DNA of 36,912 nucleotides, taken from the IMG/VR virus record IMGVR_UViG_3300025138_000127, positions 1-36,912 of that record. One strand, 5' to 3'. Below, piece by piece: positions 17,427-24,937 of this stretch (the first letter of the stretch is position 1; each line of letters begins with the position of its first letter). The DNA comes from a virus. Under the pieces are notes generated by a model that worked only from the letters and a program-made list of their open reading frames with translations, was not told the DNA's origin and searched no databases. The translations under genes and the position numbers were made by a program.

Positions 17427-17873
17427 TTAACCAGAGATTCTTAAAATCGCTGCTGTTGATGTTGGTGCTGGAAACTGAACTGTAAACGTACCTGAAGTAG
17501 CTGTTTTGTCTCCTCCGAAATCTAAAACACAAACTGCAGAGTTAGTAGTAGCAGATGATGTGTTGTAAATTAAAGCTCCTCTTGCTGTCAGTGTAACGTT
17601 TTGAAATGACAGATCAACAAAGTCCGCTCTTGCAACACCAGCTGTTAAAGAAGTTGGTGCATTAACAAGTGCACCGCCACCAGCTGTATAATTTGCTGAC
17701 GTAACTTCGTTAGTTGGTGAAGAAGTTAATAAAGAAGTTGTTGCTGAAGTAAGAGTAGCTGAAGAAGTATAAAGAGCTAACTTATATTTATCACCACCAG
17801 ATTGTTTAAAATTAGAGTCACCCTCTAGTAGTAATTTTTTAAAGTTGTTTGCAATTGCTTGTGTTATAGCCAT
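17427..17873 (-). CDS. structural protein, beta-rich, tail or head decoration
   Basis: This 148-aa protein has a short N-terminal helix (QAIANNFKKLLLEG) followed by a Thr/Ser/Ala-rich beta domain (YKLALYTSSATLTSATTS, ARADFVDLSFQNVTLTARGA, FTVQFPAPTSTAAILRIS). The ribosome site is GGAGAA. The pattern is that of small virion proteins of marine phages. Its neighbours are the gp4/adaptor-type genes upstream and fibre genes downstream, so it probably belongs to the tail. Confidence 0.65.
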   Translation of the reverse strand: MAITQAIANNFKKLLLEGDSNFKQSGGDKYKLALYTSSATLTSATTSLLTSSPTNEVTSANYTAGGGALVNAPTSLTAGVARADFVDLSFQNVTLTARGALIYNTSSATTNSAVCVLDFGGDKTATSGTFTVQFPAPTSTAAILRISG

Positions 17874-17884
17874 AATTTATTCTC

Positions 17885-18541
17885 CTATTTACCTATACGA
17901 GGAACACCACTTTGATATTCGTCTCGTCTTCTTCTTCCCATTTGTTCAATAGAGAAGCCTTCTACTACTTGTTTATACTTTTGTTCGTATAATTGCAAGA
18001 GGTCTTGTGGACCTTTTAGAAAACCATAAGCCTCGACAAGGCTTGCATATAAAAGTCCATTGGGAAAATTTGTACTTATATATGTTGTTGTATTTGTACT
18101 CGATAATCCTGGATCTTTCAAGATATAATTTAACTGAATTATATAAGTTTGATCAGGTGTAGGAGCTACAACAATTGTATCTTTGTCCCACCAACTATAA
18201 TATTTTGGCACTCCAGTAACAGCAGTAGGGTTAAATTCAGACATAAAACTTGTGTCTCTCCATTGTAAAAAATCTCTTTCTTGATTAGTATTTCCATCAG
18301 CTAACTCAGAATCTACAATCTGAGCAGATCTAATAACTAAAGCATCTGTTGGAGTATCTATAAATCTAGTAGAGGCTATTAAATTAGCTGATACATATCT
18401 TCTATTATTATCAGAATCTATATCTCTAAATATTCTAAATTCAGCATCATTAATAATATCATCAAGAATAGTATCGGATAAAACTGTTGATCCAACTTCT
18501 GTATAATTTCTAATTTTTGTTTTTAATTCGTCGTATGTCAT
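17885..18541 (-). CDS. head-tail adaptor-like protein
   Basis: The 218-aa protein begins TYDELKTKIRNYTEVGSTVL and continues with IINDAEFRIFRDID, a helical pattern I recognise from phage head-completion/adaptor proteins (SU10-type). The middle has beta strands (YYSWWDKDTIVVAPTPDQTY, IQLNYILKDPG) and the end is basic (EQMGRRRRDEYQSG). It would sit between portal and tail accessory factors. It follows the 286-aa protein with a 2-nt gap. Confidence 0.7.
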   Translation of the reverse strand: MTYDELKTKIRNYTEVGSTVLSDTILDDIINDAEFRIFRDIDSDNNRRYVSANLIASTRFIDTPTDALVIRSAQIVDSELADGNTNQERDFLQWRDTSFMSEFNPTAVTGVPKYYSWWDKDTIVVAPTPDQTYIIQLNYILKDPGLSSTNTTTYISTNFPNGLLYASLVEAYGFLKGPQDLLQLYEQKYKQVVEGFSIEQMGRRRRDEYQSGVPRIGK

Positions 18542-18543
18542 AA

Positions 18544-19404
18544 TTATAAATTTGTACTTGTGAAGTTATTATTAACAGGACCTGCGAGACAATTCAAGCC
18601 TCCTCCTGGTCCATATACATCTAAAAATAAAGTGCCTTCATCATTCTCTTTTAAATTATAGCTATTAGCAATAGTTATTGTTGAAGGTTGCCCTGCTTGA
18701 CTTTGAGTTGTTTCATTTAAAGAATCAACTAATCTTGCTCCAAATATCTTGGCTCCGGCATCATGGGAACTAGCTGTAGTATTTACAGGACTAACTCCTC
18801 TAAATGGAGCGTTAGTTCCTCTAACTAAACCTGATAATACTTTTGTTCCAGCATTATAAGCAGTGTATTCAATCACTTCATTTTCAAAAAATCCTGTTGT
18901 AGAATTTATTTTTTCAATAACTACATAACCACCATTTGTATAGAAACCAAGATCATCAACTACAGTCATAGAAGTATCTGTAGAAGTTATGTTAGAAGCT
19001 AAGGTGGTTGATAATTCTAATTCTTGAATACTTTTTTGAAGAGCAGTTGTGCTTGATACTAAATTTGATTTTATACTCATTAACCTCACTACATCATTTA
19101 CTAATATTCTACTGTTAGGTTGAGTTACAACATAAACAGAACCAATACTAATATTGTTTGTAGTAATAGGATTTTCTTCTAATAAATCTGGAGTAGGTAA
19201 AGGTGCAACTTGTGGTCTTGCTTTATCTAAACCTTGTGGGTCTGATACAAAAGGACTTGGATCTAATTGTGGTTGTTTACGTTCGAACTCTGAGTAATGC
19301 ACAAACTGTCCATTCCATTCTGTAACCATTTCTCTCCACGGAAAAGCTAGTCCGCTTCGATCAGAGATTGCTAAAGCGTGTTTCCCTTTTGCAAACTTTG
19401 CCAT
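18544..19404 (-). CDS. virion structural protein with inserted beta domain
   Basis: The product has 286 aa. The opening AKFAKGKHALAISDRSGLAF recalls conserved virion proteins of marine phages. Residues about 140-230 form a domain (SNITSTDTSMTVVDDLGFY, GYVVIEKINS, EVIEYTAY, LSGLVRGTNAPFRG, TASSHDAGAKIF). The order and signature of this domain parallel an insertion in the neighbouring gp4-like protein. Its start overlaps the gp4-like stop by one base (TAATG). Head-tail joining or baseplate role inferred. Confidence 0.65.
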   Translation of the reverse strand: MAKFAKGKHALAISDRSGLAFPWREMVTEWNGQFVHYSEFERKQPQLDPSPFVSDPQGLDKARPQVAPLPTPDLLEENPITTNNISIGSVYVVTQPNSRILVNDVVRLMSIKSNLVSSTTALQKSIQELELSTTLASNITSTDTSMTVVDDLGFYTNGGYVVIEKINSTTGFFENEVIEYTAYNAGTKVLSGLVRGTNAPFRGVSPVNTTASSHDAGAKIFGARLVDSLNETTQSQAGQPSTITIANSYNLKENDEGTLFLDVYGPGGGLNCLAGPVNNNFTSTNL

Positions 19405-20342
19405 TAGATCTCCGGATAATAAGTTTTAGGTGATATGTAAACACTAGAAGACGAACCATCTTCAGCTAAAGCTCTTTGTAATTCATCTTCATAAAGTAAC
19501 TTCATTTCTTGAGTTCTTTGAGGAGCTTTTTTTTGTGATACATAATAAGCTAGCCCTGCACACATACAAGGTACAAATCTATTAACAACATCTGCTTCGT
19601 TAGTATATTTACCTGCATCTTGTAATCTTTGTATGTAATAAAAAAACATAAAATCTCCAACTTGAGAACTCCCTGGAGTTAAATATAAAGTTACTGTAAC
19701 TCTATTTATAAATCTTTGTACCCAATATTGAGAGGGTTGACCTGTAGCAGTCTTATTTGAAAATGCTGAATACTGTGATCTGTTTACTTTAGAGAAAGGT
19801 GAATCTACATTTGCAGCAGTTCTATAGCTAGCTTCTAAAAGATCAGAAGCCATGTTTACAAAATTATTTACTGAATCATTTTGAGCATGAGAAGCAGCAG
19901 TTGTGTCATCTATTCCTCTATCAGTTACAGCTGATAAAATTAAATTATTACCTGAAATAGAGCTGTACTGCATTATTTCATTATTGATTTTTATCTTACC
20001 AGATTCAGGCATCTGGGCCACAGAAGCAACTGGAATAGTTGTAACTGTAGCATTTATTGCAGAAGTTAAAGTAGTGGTAATTCCGTCAGAAGCACCATCA
20101 CTTGGTGATCTAAAAATTACATATTCATTTTGACCATTAACTAAACTAAAAGCATGTTCTCTTACTTGCCAAAAATGGATACCTCTATTGTCCCATTCTT
20201 GCAGCATTATATTTAATGATCTTCTAGCTGAACGCAGGTCATTACCTGAGTAATCAAAGAAACCTAATCTTTCAAAAGCTTCAGTTATAATATCATCGAT
20301 CGAGAATGTTTTCTCGAATGTAGTTGTGCCTGAAAAAGCCAA
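19404..20342 (-). CDS. P22 gp4-like tail accessory factor
   Basis: This 312-aa protein has the typical opening IDDIITEAFERLGFFDYSG followed by DLRSARRSLNIMLQEWDNRG and IHFWQV, the hallmark of P22 gp4-type tail accessory/head-completion proteins. Residues about 85-160 hold an inserted beta domain (TTIPVASVAQMPESGKIKIN, NEIMQYSSISGNNLILSAV, RGIDDTTAASH), so the protein is longer than P22 gp4 (about 166 aa). The start is TTG at 20342-20340, strongly supported by AGGAGG four nt upstream. The role would be binding below the portal. Confidence 0.8.
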   Translation of the reverse strand: MAFSGTTTFEKTFSIDDIITEAFERLGFFDYSGNDLRSARRSLNIMLQEWDNRGIHFWQVREHAFSLVNGQNEYVIFRSPSDGASDGITTTLTSAINATVTTIPVASVAQMPESGKIKINNEIMQYSSISGNNLILSAVTDRGIDDTTAASHAQNDSVNNFVNMASDLLEASYRTAANVDSPFSKVNRSQYSAFSNKTATGQPSQYWVQRFINRVTVTLYLTPGSSQVGDFMFFYYIQRLQDAGKYTNEADVVNRFVPCMCAGLAYYVSQKKAPQRTQEMKLLYEDELQRALAEDGSSSSVYISPKTYYPEI

Positions 20343-20350
20343 GTTGCCTC

Positions 20351-20653
20351 CTACGAGTTACTTCCGCCGCTATGAAAAACAGTAATAGCTAAAATCTGTT
20401 CTGTAGTAAAACCTGAAACTACTGAAGTTTTAAATAAAATCGGTACAGGAAAATTTACTGTCATATCATGAATATGAGCACCTTTATTTATTTTTACTTT
20501 TGAAACTGTATCGTCTTTAAGCTCTAAGACTCCAGCTTGGTTAGGACCAGATACATGGACTCCATATACTCTAGTTCTTCCAGTTTGAATAGTTTTAGTT
20601 TCAGTAGTTACGTTAGTTGCAACTCCATCAATTGCTGATCCAAATGTTGACAT
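20351..20653 (-). CDS. small beta-sandwich capsid- or tail-associated protein
   Basis: The 100-aa product reads KTIQTGRTRVYGVHVSGPNQ, GVLELKDDTVSKVKI, FPVPILFKTSVVSGFT, a compact all-beta pattern. Its ribosome site is AAGGAG. It lies directly after the stable UUCG hairpin and before the gp4-like gene. The overall pattern resembles the 113-aa protein at 10284-10625. Exact role unknown. Confidence 0.65.
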   Translation of the reverse strand: MSTFGSAIDGVATNVTTETKTIQTGRTRVYGVHVSGPNQAGVLELKDDTVSKVKINKGAHIHDMTVNFPVPILFKTSVVSGFTTEQILAITVFHSGGSNS

Positions 20654-20676
20654 AATTTATCTCCTTAAAATTTATA

Positions 20677-20696
20677 TGTGGGGCCGAAGCCCCACA
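20677..20696 (-). terminator. UUCG-tetraloop hairpin after the 180-aa gene
   Basis: The minus-strand transcript folds TGTGGGGC-TTCG-GCCCCACA, a perfect 8-bp stem closed by the exceptionally stable C(UUCG)G loop. It lies between the stop of the 180-aa gene and the ribosome site of the next gene. There is only a weak T-rich tail (ATATAAATTTT), so it may be a partial terminator or an mRNA end-protecting element. Confidence 0.75.
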
Positions 20697-20707
20697 CTAA
20701 TTATTTA

Positions 20708-21250
20708 TTACTGTGTATCAAAAGGTGTTGCAATTGCACCTGTTGCATTAGTCAAACCTTCAACATAGTAAAGATTAGCTGCAACTGCAGTAAACTTCAG
20801 ATAAGTTCCTTTTAAACCACCTGTTGTTGCGACAGCAGCACCAGCTTCACCATTTAGGTTAACTTCATTGTTTGCTGTTGCTGGAACCCATTGTTTACCT
20901 GACACTGATGCATCAATACCAGCAGTAATCATACCAACAAATTTATCGGCAGTGCTAGCAGTTTTGATAGTACCAGTGAAATCATCGATAAAAAGAATTT
21001 CAAAAGTAGTTCCAATCGTGCTTGGATTATTGTAATCAGTTGATCCTGCTGCCGCAGAATCAGCTTGAGAAACAATTGCTGGAATTGTAATTGCAGTTGG
21101 TGTAGCTGCAGGATCAAAAGTTAAAAGTCTTCCTGCGTGATCAGCAACAGTTAAATCAGTTGCTAAAGTTAATGCAGGGACTGCTCCCGGTCCAATTGAT
21201 TGAAAACCATTTTTTGACCTTACTGGTCCTGAAAAGGTTGTATTTGCCAT
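20708..21250 (-). CDS. abundant virion protein candidate with own promoter
   Basis: I start at the ATG at 21250, which has AGGAGA upstream, and reject a 21-codon extension that would be read through the structured leader; this gives 180 aa. The sequence opens ANTTFSGPVRSKNGFQSIGP, of a type found next to capsid genes in marine phages, and continues as a Thr/Ala-rich beta protein (TDLTVADHAGRLLTFD, TTFEILFIDDFTGTIKTAS, GTYLKFTAVAANLYYVEGL). A dedicated promoter upstream and a very stable hairpin after the stop suggest strong expression. A capsid decoration or tail protein is likely. Confidence 0.7.
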   Translation of the reverse strand: MANTTFSGPVRSKNGFQSIGPGAVPALTLATDLTVADHAGRLLTFDPAATPTAITIPAIVSQADSAAAGSTDYNNPSTIGTTFEILFIDDFTGTIKTASTADKFVGMITAGIDASVSGKQWVPATANNEVNLNGEAGAAVATTGGLKGTYLKFTAVAANLYYVEGLTNATGAIATPFDTQ

Positions 21251-21265
21251 AGTTATTCTCCTAGT

Positions 21266-21311
21266 TATTTGAATATCGTCTCTAGGCCGTCGACTATACT
21301 CGTCGATATCC
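21266..21311 (-). promoter_or_regulatory. structured 5' leader of the 180-aa gene
   Basis: The minus-strand leader contains GATATCG at its start and CGATATTC near its end as outer arms. Inside these, TCGAC-GAGTATA-GTCGA forms a second hairpin. The GC-rich paired arms stand out in AT-rich surroundings. The element lies between the predicted transcription start (about 21330) and the ribosome site, and could regulate or stabilise the message. Confidence 0.5.
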
Positions 21312-21336
21312 AAGTTAATAATTGTATAGTGTAAAA

Positions 21337-21365
21337 ACTATACACTAGTTTTTAGTAGAGTGCAA
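21337..21365 (-). promoter_or_regulatory. sigma70-type promoter with overlapping dyad (21327-21347)
   Basis: On the minus strand, TTGCAC (21365-21360) and TATAGT (21342-21337) are separated by 17 nt. A 7-bp inverted repeat, TAGTGTA-7 nt-TACACTA at 21327-21347, covers the -10 box and the expected start near 21330. It looks like an operator or a start-site hairpin. The promoter lies in a gap between the 75-aa and 180-aa genes, so it would give the latter its own transcript. Confidence 0.65.
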
Positions 21366-21413
21366 GAGAGCCTGTAGTGTGGAGTGAATTTTTCCAACGA
21401 TGTAGCTTTTTGT

Positions 21414-21641
21414 TTAAGTAGCTACGGAAACTTGCGGAGCAGAGTCTTCAACTTTATTACGCATGTGTTCTCTTTGCGCCTCTGCCATCTTAATATGACT
21501 TAAAACATCTCGAACTTTTCGATCTATTTTAACCATATCGAGAGTATATCTACCCTCTTTAAGATGCTCTTGCTCCCACTGTAGATCTAGACCCCTCTTT
21601 TGTTGGTAAAGGTCCTGTAAGTGTTGCATCATTTTTTCCAT
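21414..21641 (-). CDS. small helical protein after the capsid gene
   Basis: The 75-aa product is almost entirely charged helix (MMQHLQDLYQQKRGLDLQWE, KVRDVLSHIKMAEAQREHMR). A strong ribosome site GAGGAGG lies 6 nt before the ATG at 21641. That start lies inside the end of the preceding 90-aa frame, which overlaps it by 83 bp. It may be a coiled-coil capsid assembly or scaffold-like cofactor; function unknown. Confidence 0.65.
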   Translation of the reverse strand: MEKMMQHLQDLYQQKRGLDLQWEQEHLKEGRYTLDMVKIDRKVRDVLSHIKMAEAQREHMRNKVEDSAPQVSVAT

Positions 21642-21831
21642 CTATAACCTCCTCATAGGTTATTCTGTTTATCTTGTTATCATAAGATATTCCAAGATAT
21701 TCCCAAACTATACTTTTTTCTCCCAACTTGTCAAGTATAGCTTGTTCTAGTGAGGCTGGGTTATCATTAGCCATAACGTTAAATGTAGCGTGATGATCGT
21801 ACGCCCAGATATTTACTAGAAATTTTACCAT
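21559..21831 (-). CDS. small protein following major capsid gene; long overlap
   Basis: The 90-aa frame starts 20 nt after the post-capsid hairpin. The N-terminal part looks like a folded alpha/beta domain (VKFLVNIWAYDHHATFNVMA, VWEYLGISYDNKINRITYEE). The last 30 residues (after EEV) overlap the 75-aa gene by 83 bp and have the polar, Gly/Ser/Arg look of read-through sequence. The true protein may end earlier if a base is missing, or the overlap may be real. A promoter-like sequence lies within it. Confidence 0.55.
   Translation of the reverse strand: MVKFLVNIWAYDHHATFNVMANDNPASLEQAILDKLGEKSIVWEYLGISYDNKINRITYEEVIDGKNDATLTGPLPTKEGSRSTVGARAS
21707..21734 (-). promoter_or_regulatory. possible internal promoter inside the 90-aa gene
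   Basis: On the minus strand, TTGACA (21734-21729), 16 nt spacer, TATAGT (21712-21707). It matches consensus 6/6 and 5/6 but lies in coding sequence, so chance cannot be excluded. It would drive the 75-aa gene. Confidence 0.4.
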
Positions 21832-21850
21832 TATTCTTTCTATCAGTTAA

Positions 21851-21877
21851 TTGTGGCGAGACTATGTCCCGCCACAA
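21851..21877 (-). terminator. stem-loop after the major capsid gene
   Basis: TTGTGGCG at 21851-21858 and CGCCACAA at 21870-21877 form an 8-bp perfect stem with an 11-nt loop, 10 nt after the capsid stop. In the leftward transcript the T-run precedes rather than follows the stem, so it is not a standard terminator. mRNA protection or processing is more likely. Confidence 0.6.
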
Positions 21878-21887
21878 AAAATTACGA

Positions 21888-22796
21888 TTAACTTGCTCCT
21901 GAAGATCCGAAGATACCTCTATAGTCAGATACACCGAATCTGTATCTTTCTCTAGCTTTGTATCTTACGTTTCCAGTATCAAAATCACCTTCCATTGCTG
22001 TTCTAATAGGTGTTCTTTCAAAATACTTCATTCCGTTAGGAACATCAGTAATGAAGAAGTACGCATTAGGATCAGTTAAGAAATTGTTCACTCTGTAACC
22101 TTGAGGAACCATTCCCATAGAAACGATTGCATTGATATCGTTATCAGCAGTGCCAGTTCTACCTTGAGACTTCATAAGTCTTTCAGCTTGGAATTGAAGC
22201 TCAGAAGGAACGATCATTTTCATTCCTCTAGCAGCAATTTTAAGACCTCTTTCATCAGTCATTGCAGCGATGTCAATTAAAGACTGCTCCAATGAAGTTT
22301 CGTTAAGGTCAGCCTGTGTAGCCAAAGTGTTTGACACAGTTCCAGCGATCGTTGGGTGAGTAGTTGCAAACAAGTTGCTTCCATCTCCAGAAGTGAAACC
22401 ACCTCCAAAACCATTGATCAGTGGATTTACTGATTTGATTTGTTTAGTATTCGCCATAGATCTAGCTAGCGCTTTTGTATATCTAGACGCAAGTCTATCA
22501 TACAAGTTGTCCTCAATCGCTTCTTCAGTGATTGCGAACGCAAGCGCAACAGTTTCCATAGTGTATCTAGCTGTGTAAGTCTCTTGAGCATTGTCAAAAG
22601 TTACGCCAGAACCTTCAGGTTTAACTGCAGCATTAGCAAAACCAGATAACATAACTTCTTCTTCAAACGCTCTGTCTGAAGTTTCTGTTGTGTAGATCTC
22701 AGCATGCTGATTCTCATAACGTTTATATTCCAGTCCGAATAGTGCATTCAGGCCTGGTTCTAGTTCTTTAACTAGTTGTCCTCGTGATATAGCCAT
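21888..22796 (-). CDS. major capsid protein (HK97-fold)
   Basis: This 302-aa protein opens ISRGQLVKELEPGLNALFGL and has the segment YTMETVALAFAITEEAIEDN, which is common in gpT/HK97-type capsid proteins. It also has a Gly-rich loop (NGFGGGFTSGDGSN), MIVPSELQFQAERLMKSQGR in the A-domain region, and an ending FERTPIRTAMEGDF...YRFGVSDYRGIFGS. The ribosome site is GGAGAA. It lies after the scaffold and a probable decoration gene. Length and patterns fit; the assignment rests on pattern and position, not alignment. Confidence 0.85.
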   Translation of the reverse strand: MAISRGQLVKELEPGLNALFGLEYKRYENQHAEIYTTETSDRAFEEEVMLSGFANAAVKPEGSGVTFDNAQETYTARYTMETVALAFAITEEAIEDNLYDRLASRYTKALARSMANTKQIKSVNPLINGFGGGFTSGDGSNLFATTHPTIAGTVSNTLATQADLNETSLEQSLIDIAAMTDERGLKIAARGMKMIVPSELQFQAERLMKSQGRTGTADNDINAIVSMGMVPQGYRVNNFLTDPNAYFFITDVPNGMKYFERTPIRTAMEGDFDTGNVRYKARERYRFGVSDYRGIFGSSGAS

Positions 22797-22818
22797 GTTT
22801 TTTCTCCTATTCTAACTA

Positions 22819-23391
22819 TTATATCCCTGCCGTAGCAGAGTTGTAGATGTGTTCGTTAATCATCACAACCCAATTCAAATAACCAGCGCCAACTGTACTG
22901 TTGTCGATGTTAGTTGATGGACCTATGATTTTTAACTGACCACTTACTGTTGATAGCGTATTGTCATCTAACATTGAGTTAGAAACAAAGTTCGCTGCAA
23001 CACCAGCTGAAACAACGATATCCGCATTCATGAATACATCAGTCTGCAAAGAAGCAGTTGATATATCAGTTTGGATTTCGAATCTTTCATATGGGTCGTC
23101 ACTTACGAATGCTACTATATCAGATGCTGCAACTTGAGCATAGTGATTAGCAAACGTAGGTTTACTTGTATTTGGGTCTGTGTAGAAAACACCATTAAGT
23201 GATCCAAGTAATCTGTCTCCCGCTGCAGCTTGCTGGATAGTTCCAGTAGATACAGGTTTTACAGCATCTTGAAAAAAGATAGTAGTCGCATAGTTACTTG
23301 CGATACTATATTCACTTAAACCTTGGTTGTCTCTATTTTGACCGACTTTTCCGATCGCTCTTAGACCGAAAGGTTCGTTTTTATTAGCCAT
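22819..23391 (-). CDS. capsid decoration/stabilisation protein candidate
   Basis: The 190-aa product starts after AAGGAGG. The sequence is beta-rich with the opening ANKNEPFGLRAIGKVGQNRD and SNYATTIFFQDAVKPVSTGT, a central IVAFVSDDPYERFEIQTD and an end GAGYLNWVVMINEHIYN. Its position just upstream of the major capsid gene, and a stable hairpin before it, fit a small head protein. Marine phages often have such a gene here (family knowledge). Confidence 0.65.
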   Translation of the reverse strand: MANKNEPFGLRAIGKVGQNRDNQGLSEYSIASNYATTIFFQDAVKPVSTGTIQQAAAGDRLLGSLNGVFYTDPNTSKPTFANHYAQVAASDIVAFVSDDPYERFEIQTDISTASLQTDVFMNADIVVSAGVAANFVSNSMLDDNTLSTVSGQLKIIGPSTNIDNSTVGAGYLNWVVMINEHIYNSATAGI

Positions 23392-23409
23392 AGAGGCCTC
23401 CTTATAAAT

Positions 23410-23436
23410 GTACCTGCCCTTGCGGGCCTCCAGTAC
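23410..23436 (-). terminator. GNRA-tetraloop hairpin before the 190-aa gene
   Basis: On the minus strand, GCCC-GCAA-GGGC (23427-23416) gives a 4-bp GC stem with a GNRA loop, framed by GTAC on both sides (23436-23433 and 23413-23410). It lies in the 79-nt gap after the 154-aa gene. No T-tail is present. Confidence 0.55.
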
Positions 23437-23470
23437 GGGTTTAATTGAACTTTAATGGTTTAGAAAGTTT

Positions 23471-23935
23471 TTAAGATTTCTTTGAGCCACCAAAAGTTAC
23501 ACGAGTCTGTCTATCAATATCGATAGGCATACTTGGGTGCTCTTCCTTCATAAGATCATTATCCAGAGCTTTTTCTTTTTCATTATGCTGTGCTGCATAA
23601 TAATCTTGTCTCTGTTTAATTATCTCTTCAGGTATCCTAGCGAGCAGTAGGCCGCCAACTCCGATCACTCCTGAGTATTTCCCGTCTTCAATAACTGGAA
23701 ATTGAGTATCTGGGTATTCATCTGCACGAACTAATTCGTATCCTTCTCTTAAAGAGGCAGATACATTTTTCGTATCTTGAAATCCCATTGACTCAGCTCT
23801 AATCCATCTATGTTTAAAACCTGATGGAGCAGGTGGTGAATCTAAAGGTGATGGTGGAGTCCAAACTTTTTTATGAGCTGTTTTTTCTCTTGTTTGACTC
23901 GCACGTGAGGTCTTCTTGTCTATTGTATTTTCCAT
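23471..23935 (-). CDS. conserved capsid-region protein, function unknown
   Basis: The 154-aa product starts after GGAGGG. It has a Lys/Ser/Thr-rich, Pro-containing N-terminus (WTPPSPLDSPPAPSGFKHRW), a central fold (RAESMGFQDTKNVSASLREG, YSGVIGVGGLLLARIPEEII) and a charged tail ending RVTFGGSKKS. It lies between scaffold and decoration genes. I recall similar proteins in marine phages but no function. Confidence 0.6.
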   Translation of the reverse strand: MENTIDKKTSRASQTREKTAHKKVWTPPSPLDSPPAPSGFKHRWIRAESMGFQDTKNVSASLREGYELVRADEYPDTQFPVIEDGKYSGVIGVGGLLLARIPEEIIKQRQDYYAAQHNEKEKALDNDLMKEEHPSMPIDIDRQTRVTFGGSKKS

Positions 23936-23939
23936 ATGC

Positions 23940-24920
23940 TTATCCCTCCTTCGTGATATTTAATTGTTTCGCATACTCTTCGAGTGGCACACCTAATTTT
24001 TTGGCGATAGTAACCTGTGATGGTGTGAGCCTCACAGTTTTGCGACCAGATTTGGTACTTCGCTTCGCCGAAGCTACTGTTTGTACCGGAGCAGGTCGTG
24101 TATTTTCTCCCGAACTATTAGTATTACCAAATTTGTGCGGAAATTCAAGTCTTATTCTTTTATCTATTTCAGAATAATACTCATCACTCGATGGGTCAAA
24201 ACCCTCTGATTCAGTTAACTTTTTGTGAAGATCAAAAGCTGTGTAAGTCATAGCTGTATCTTGACCAAACCATGAATTTTTTTCACTCCATGCTTCAGCT
24301 TTAGGATCAGGTGAACCTTGCGCTGCTTGTTGTCTTCTTAAATTAACCTCAGGTCTTGCTTGTGGTTGTTTTTCTAGATTCTCTCTAGCGAGTTTTGCTT
24401 CTTCAAGTCTAGCTTTTTTAACACCTAACTCAGAGATAGAAGCCATAGCATCTGCTTCAGCGTTTAGATCATTTGCTTCTCTAGCTGCTGCAAGTTTTGC
24501 TTTTGCTGCTTCAACACCTGAAGTAATACTTTCTTCAGACACAGAAAGAAAATTAGGTTCTATTTTTTCTAATTTAGCTTCTGTTTGTTTTTTCTCTTTG
24601 ATAGTTCTTTCAGCGTAAGATAAAGCTTCATCTTTTTGTCTTTCAGCTTCTCTCCACTTTTTAGTTAACTTCGCTATTCTTTTTTGTACACTATCACTGT
24701 ACTGTTCTAATTCTTCTGTATTTTCTTTCTTGTCATCTAGTTTGACTTCTCTTTCATTTTCGTAAGTCTTATCCTCTTCAACAGGTCTTACAGCCGGGTT
24801 TTCTTGTACTTCCGGTTGTTCAACTTCTGCTTGATCTTTTTCTTCAGGTAAATCGACGTCCATTGCTGGACCAGAGGTGTCGATATCAACTGTTTTTTTC
24901 ACTTCGTCAGTGTCTGGCAT
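23940..24920 (-). CDS. scaffolding protein candidate
   Basis: The 326-aa protein has a strongly acidic N-terminus (about residues 1-75, Asp/Glu/Pro-rich) and a central coiled coil rich in Lys, Glu and Ala (about 75-190, e.g. QKRIAKLTKKWREAERQKDE). The basic C-terminus (AKRSTKSGRKTVRLTPSQV, then GVPLEEYAKQL) resembles the capsid-binding end of known scaffolds. It follows the GroES gene and precedes the capsid genes, the classical scaffold position. The ribosome site is AGGAGG. It may be cleaved or recycled; no protease is seen. Confidence 0.75.
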   Translation of the reverse strand: MPDTDEVKKTVDIDTSGPAMDVDLPEEKDQAEVEQPEVQENPAVRPVEEDKTYENEREVKLDDKKENTEELEQYSDSVQKRIAKLTKKWREAERQKDEALSYAERTIKEKKQTEAKLEKIEPNFLSVSEESITSGVEAAKAKLAAAREANDLNAEADAMASISELGVKKARLEEAKLARENLEKQPQARPEVNLRRQQAAQGSPDPKAEAWSEKNSWFGQDTAMTYTAFDLHKKLTESEGFDPSSDEYYSEIDKRIRLEFPHKFGNTNSSGENTRPAPVQTVASAKRSTKSGRKTVRLTPSQVTIAKKLGVPLEEYAKQLNITKEG

Positions 24921-24937
24921 AGTATCCTCCTATGTTG

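Noticed and set aside
20677-20696. Classical Rho-independent terminator
   Set aside because: Stem and loop are strong, but only a weak T-rich stretch follows, and the next gene starts about 24 nt later with a good ribosome site; kept only as hairpin/partial terminator.
21251-21313. N-terminal extension of the 180-aa protein starting at 21313
   Set aside because: It would translate the structured leader; the ATG at 21250 has AGGAGA and gives the familiar N-terminus.
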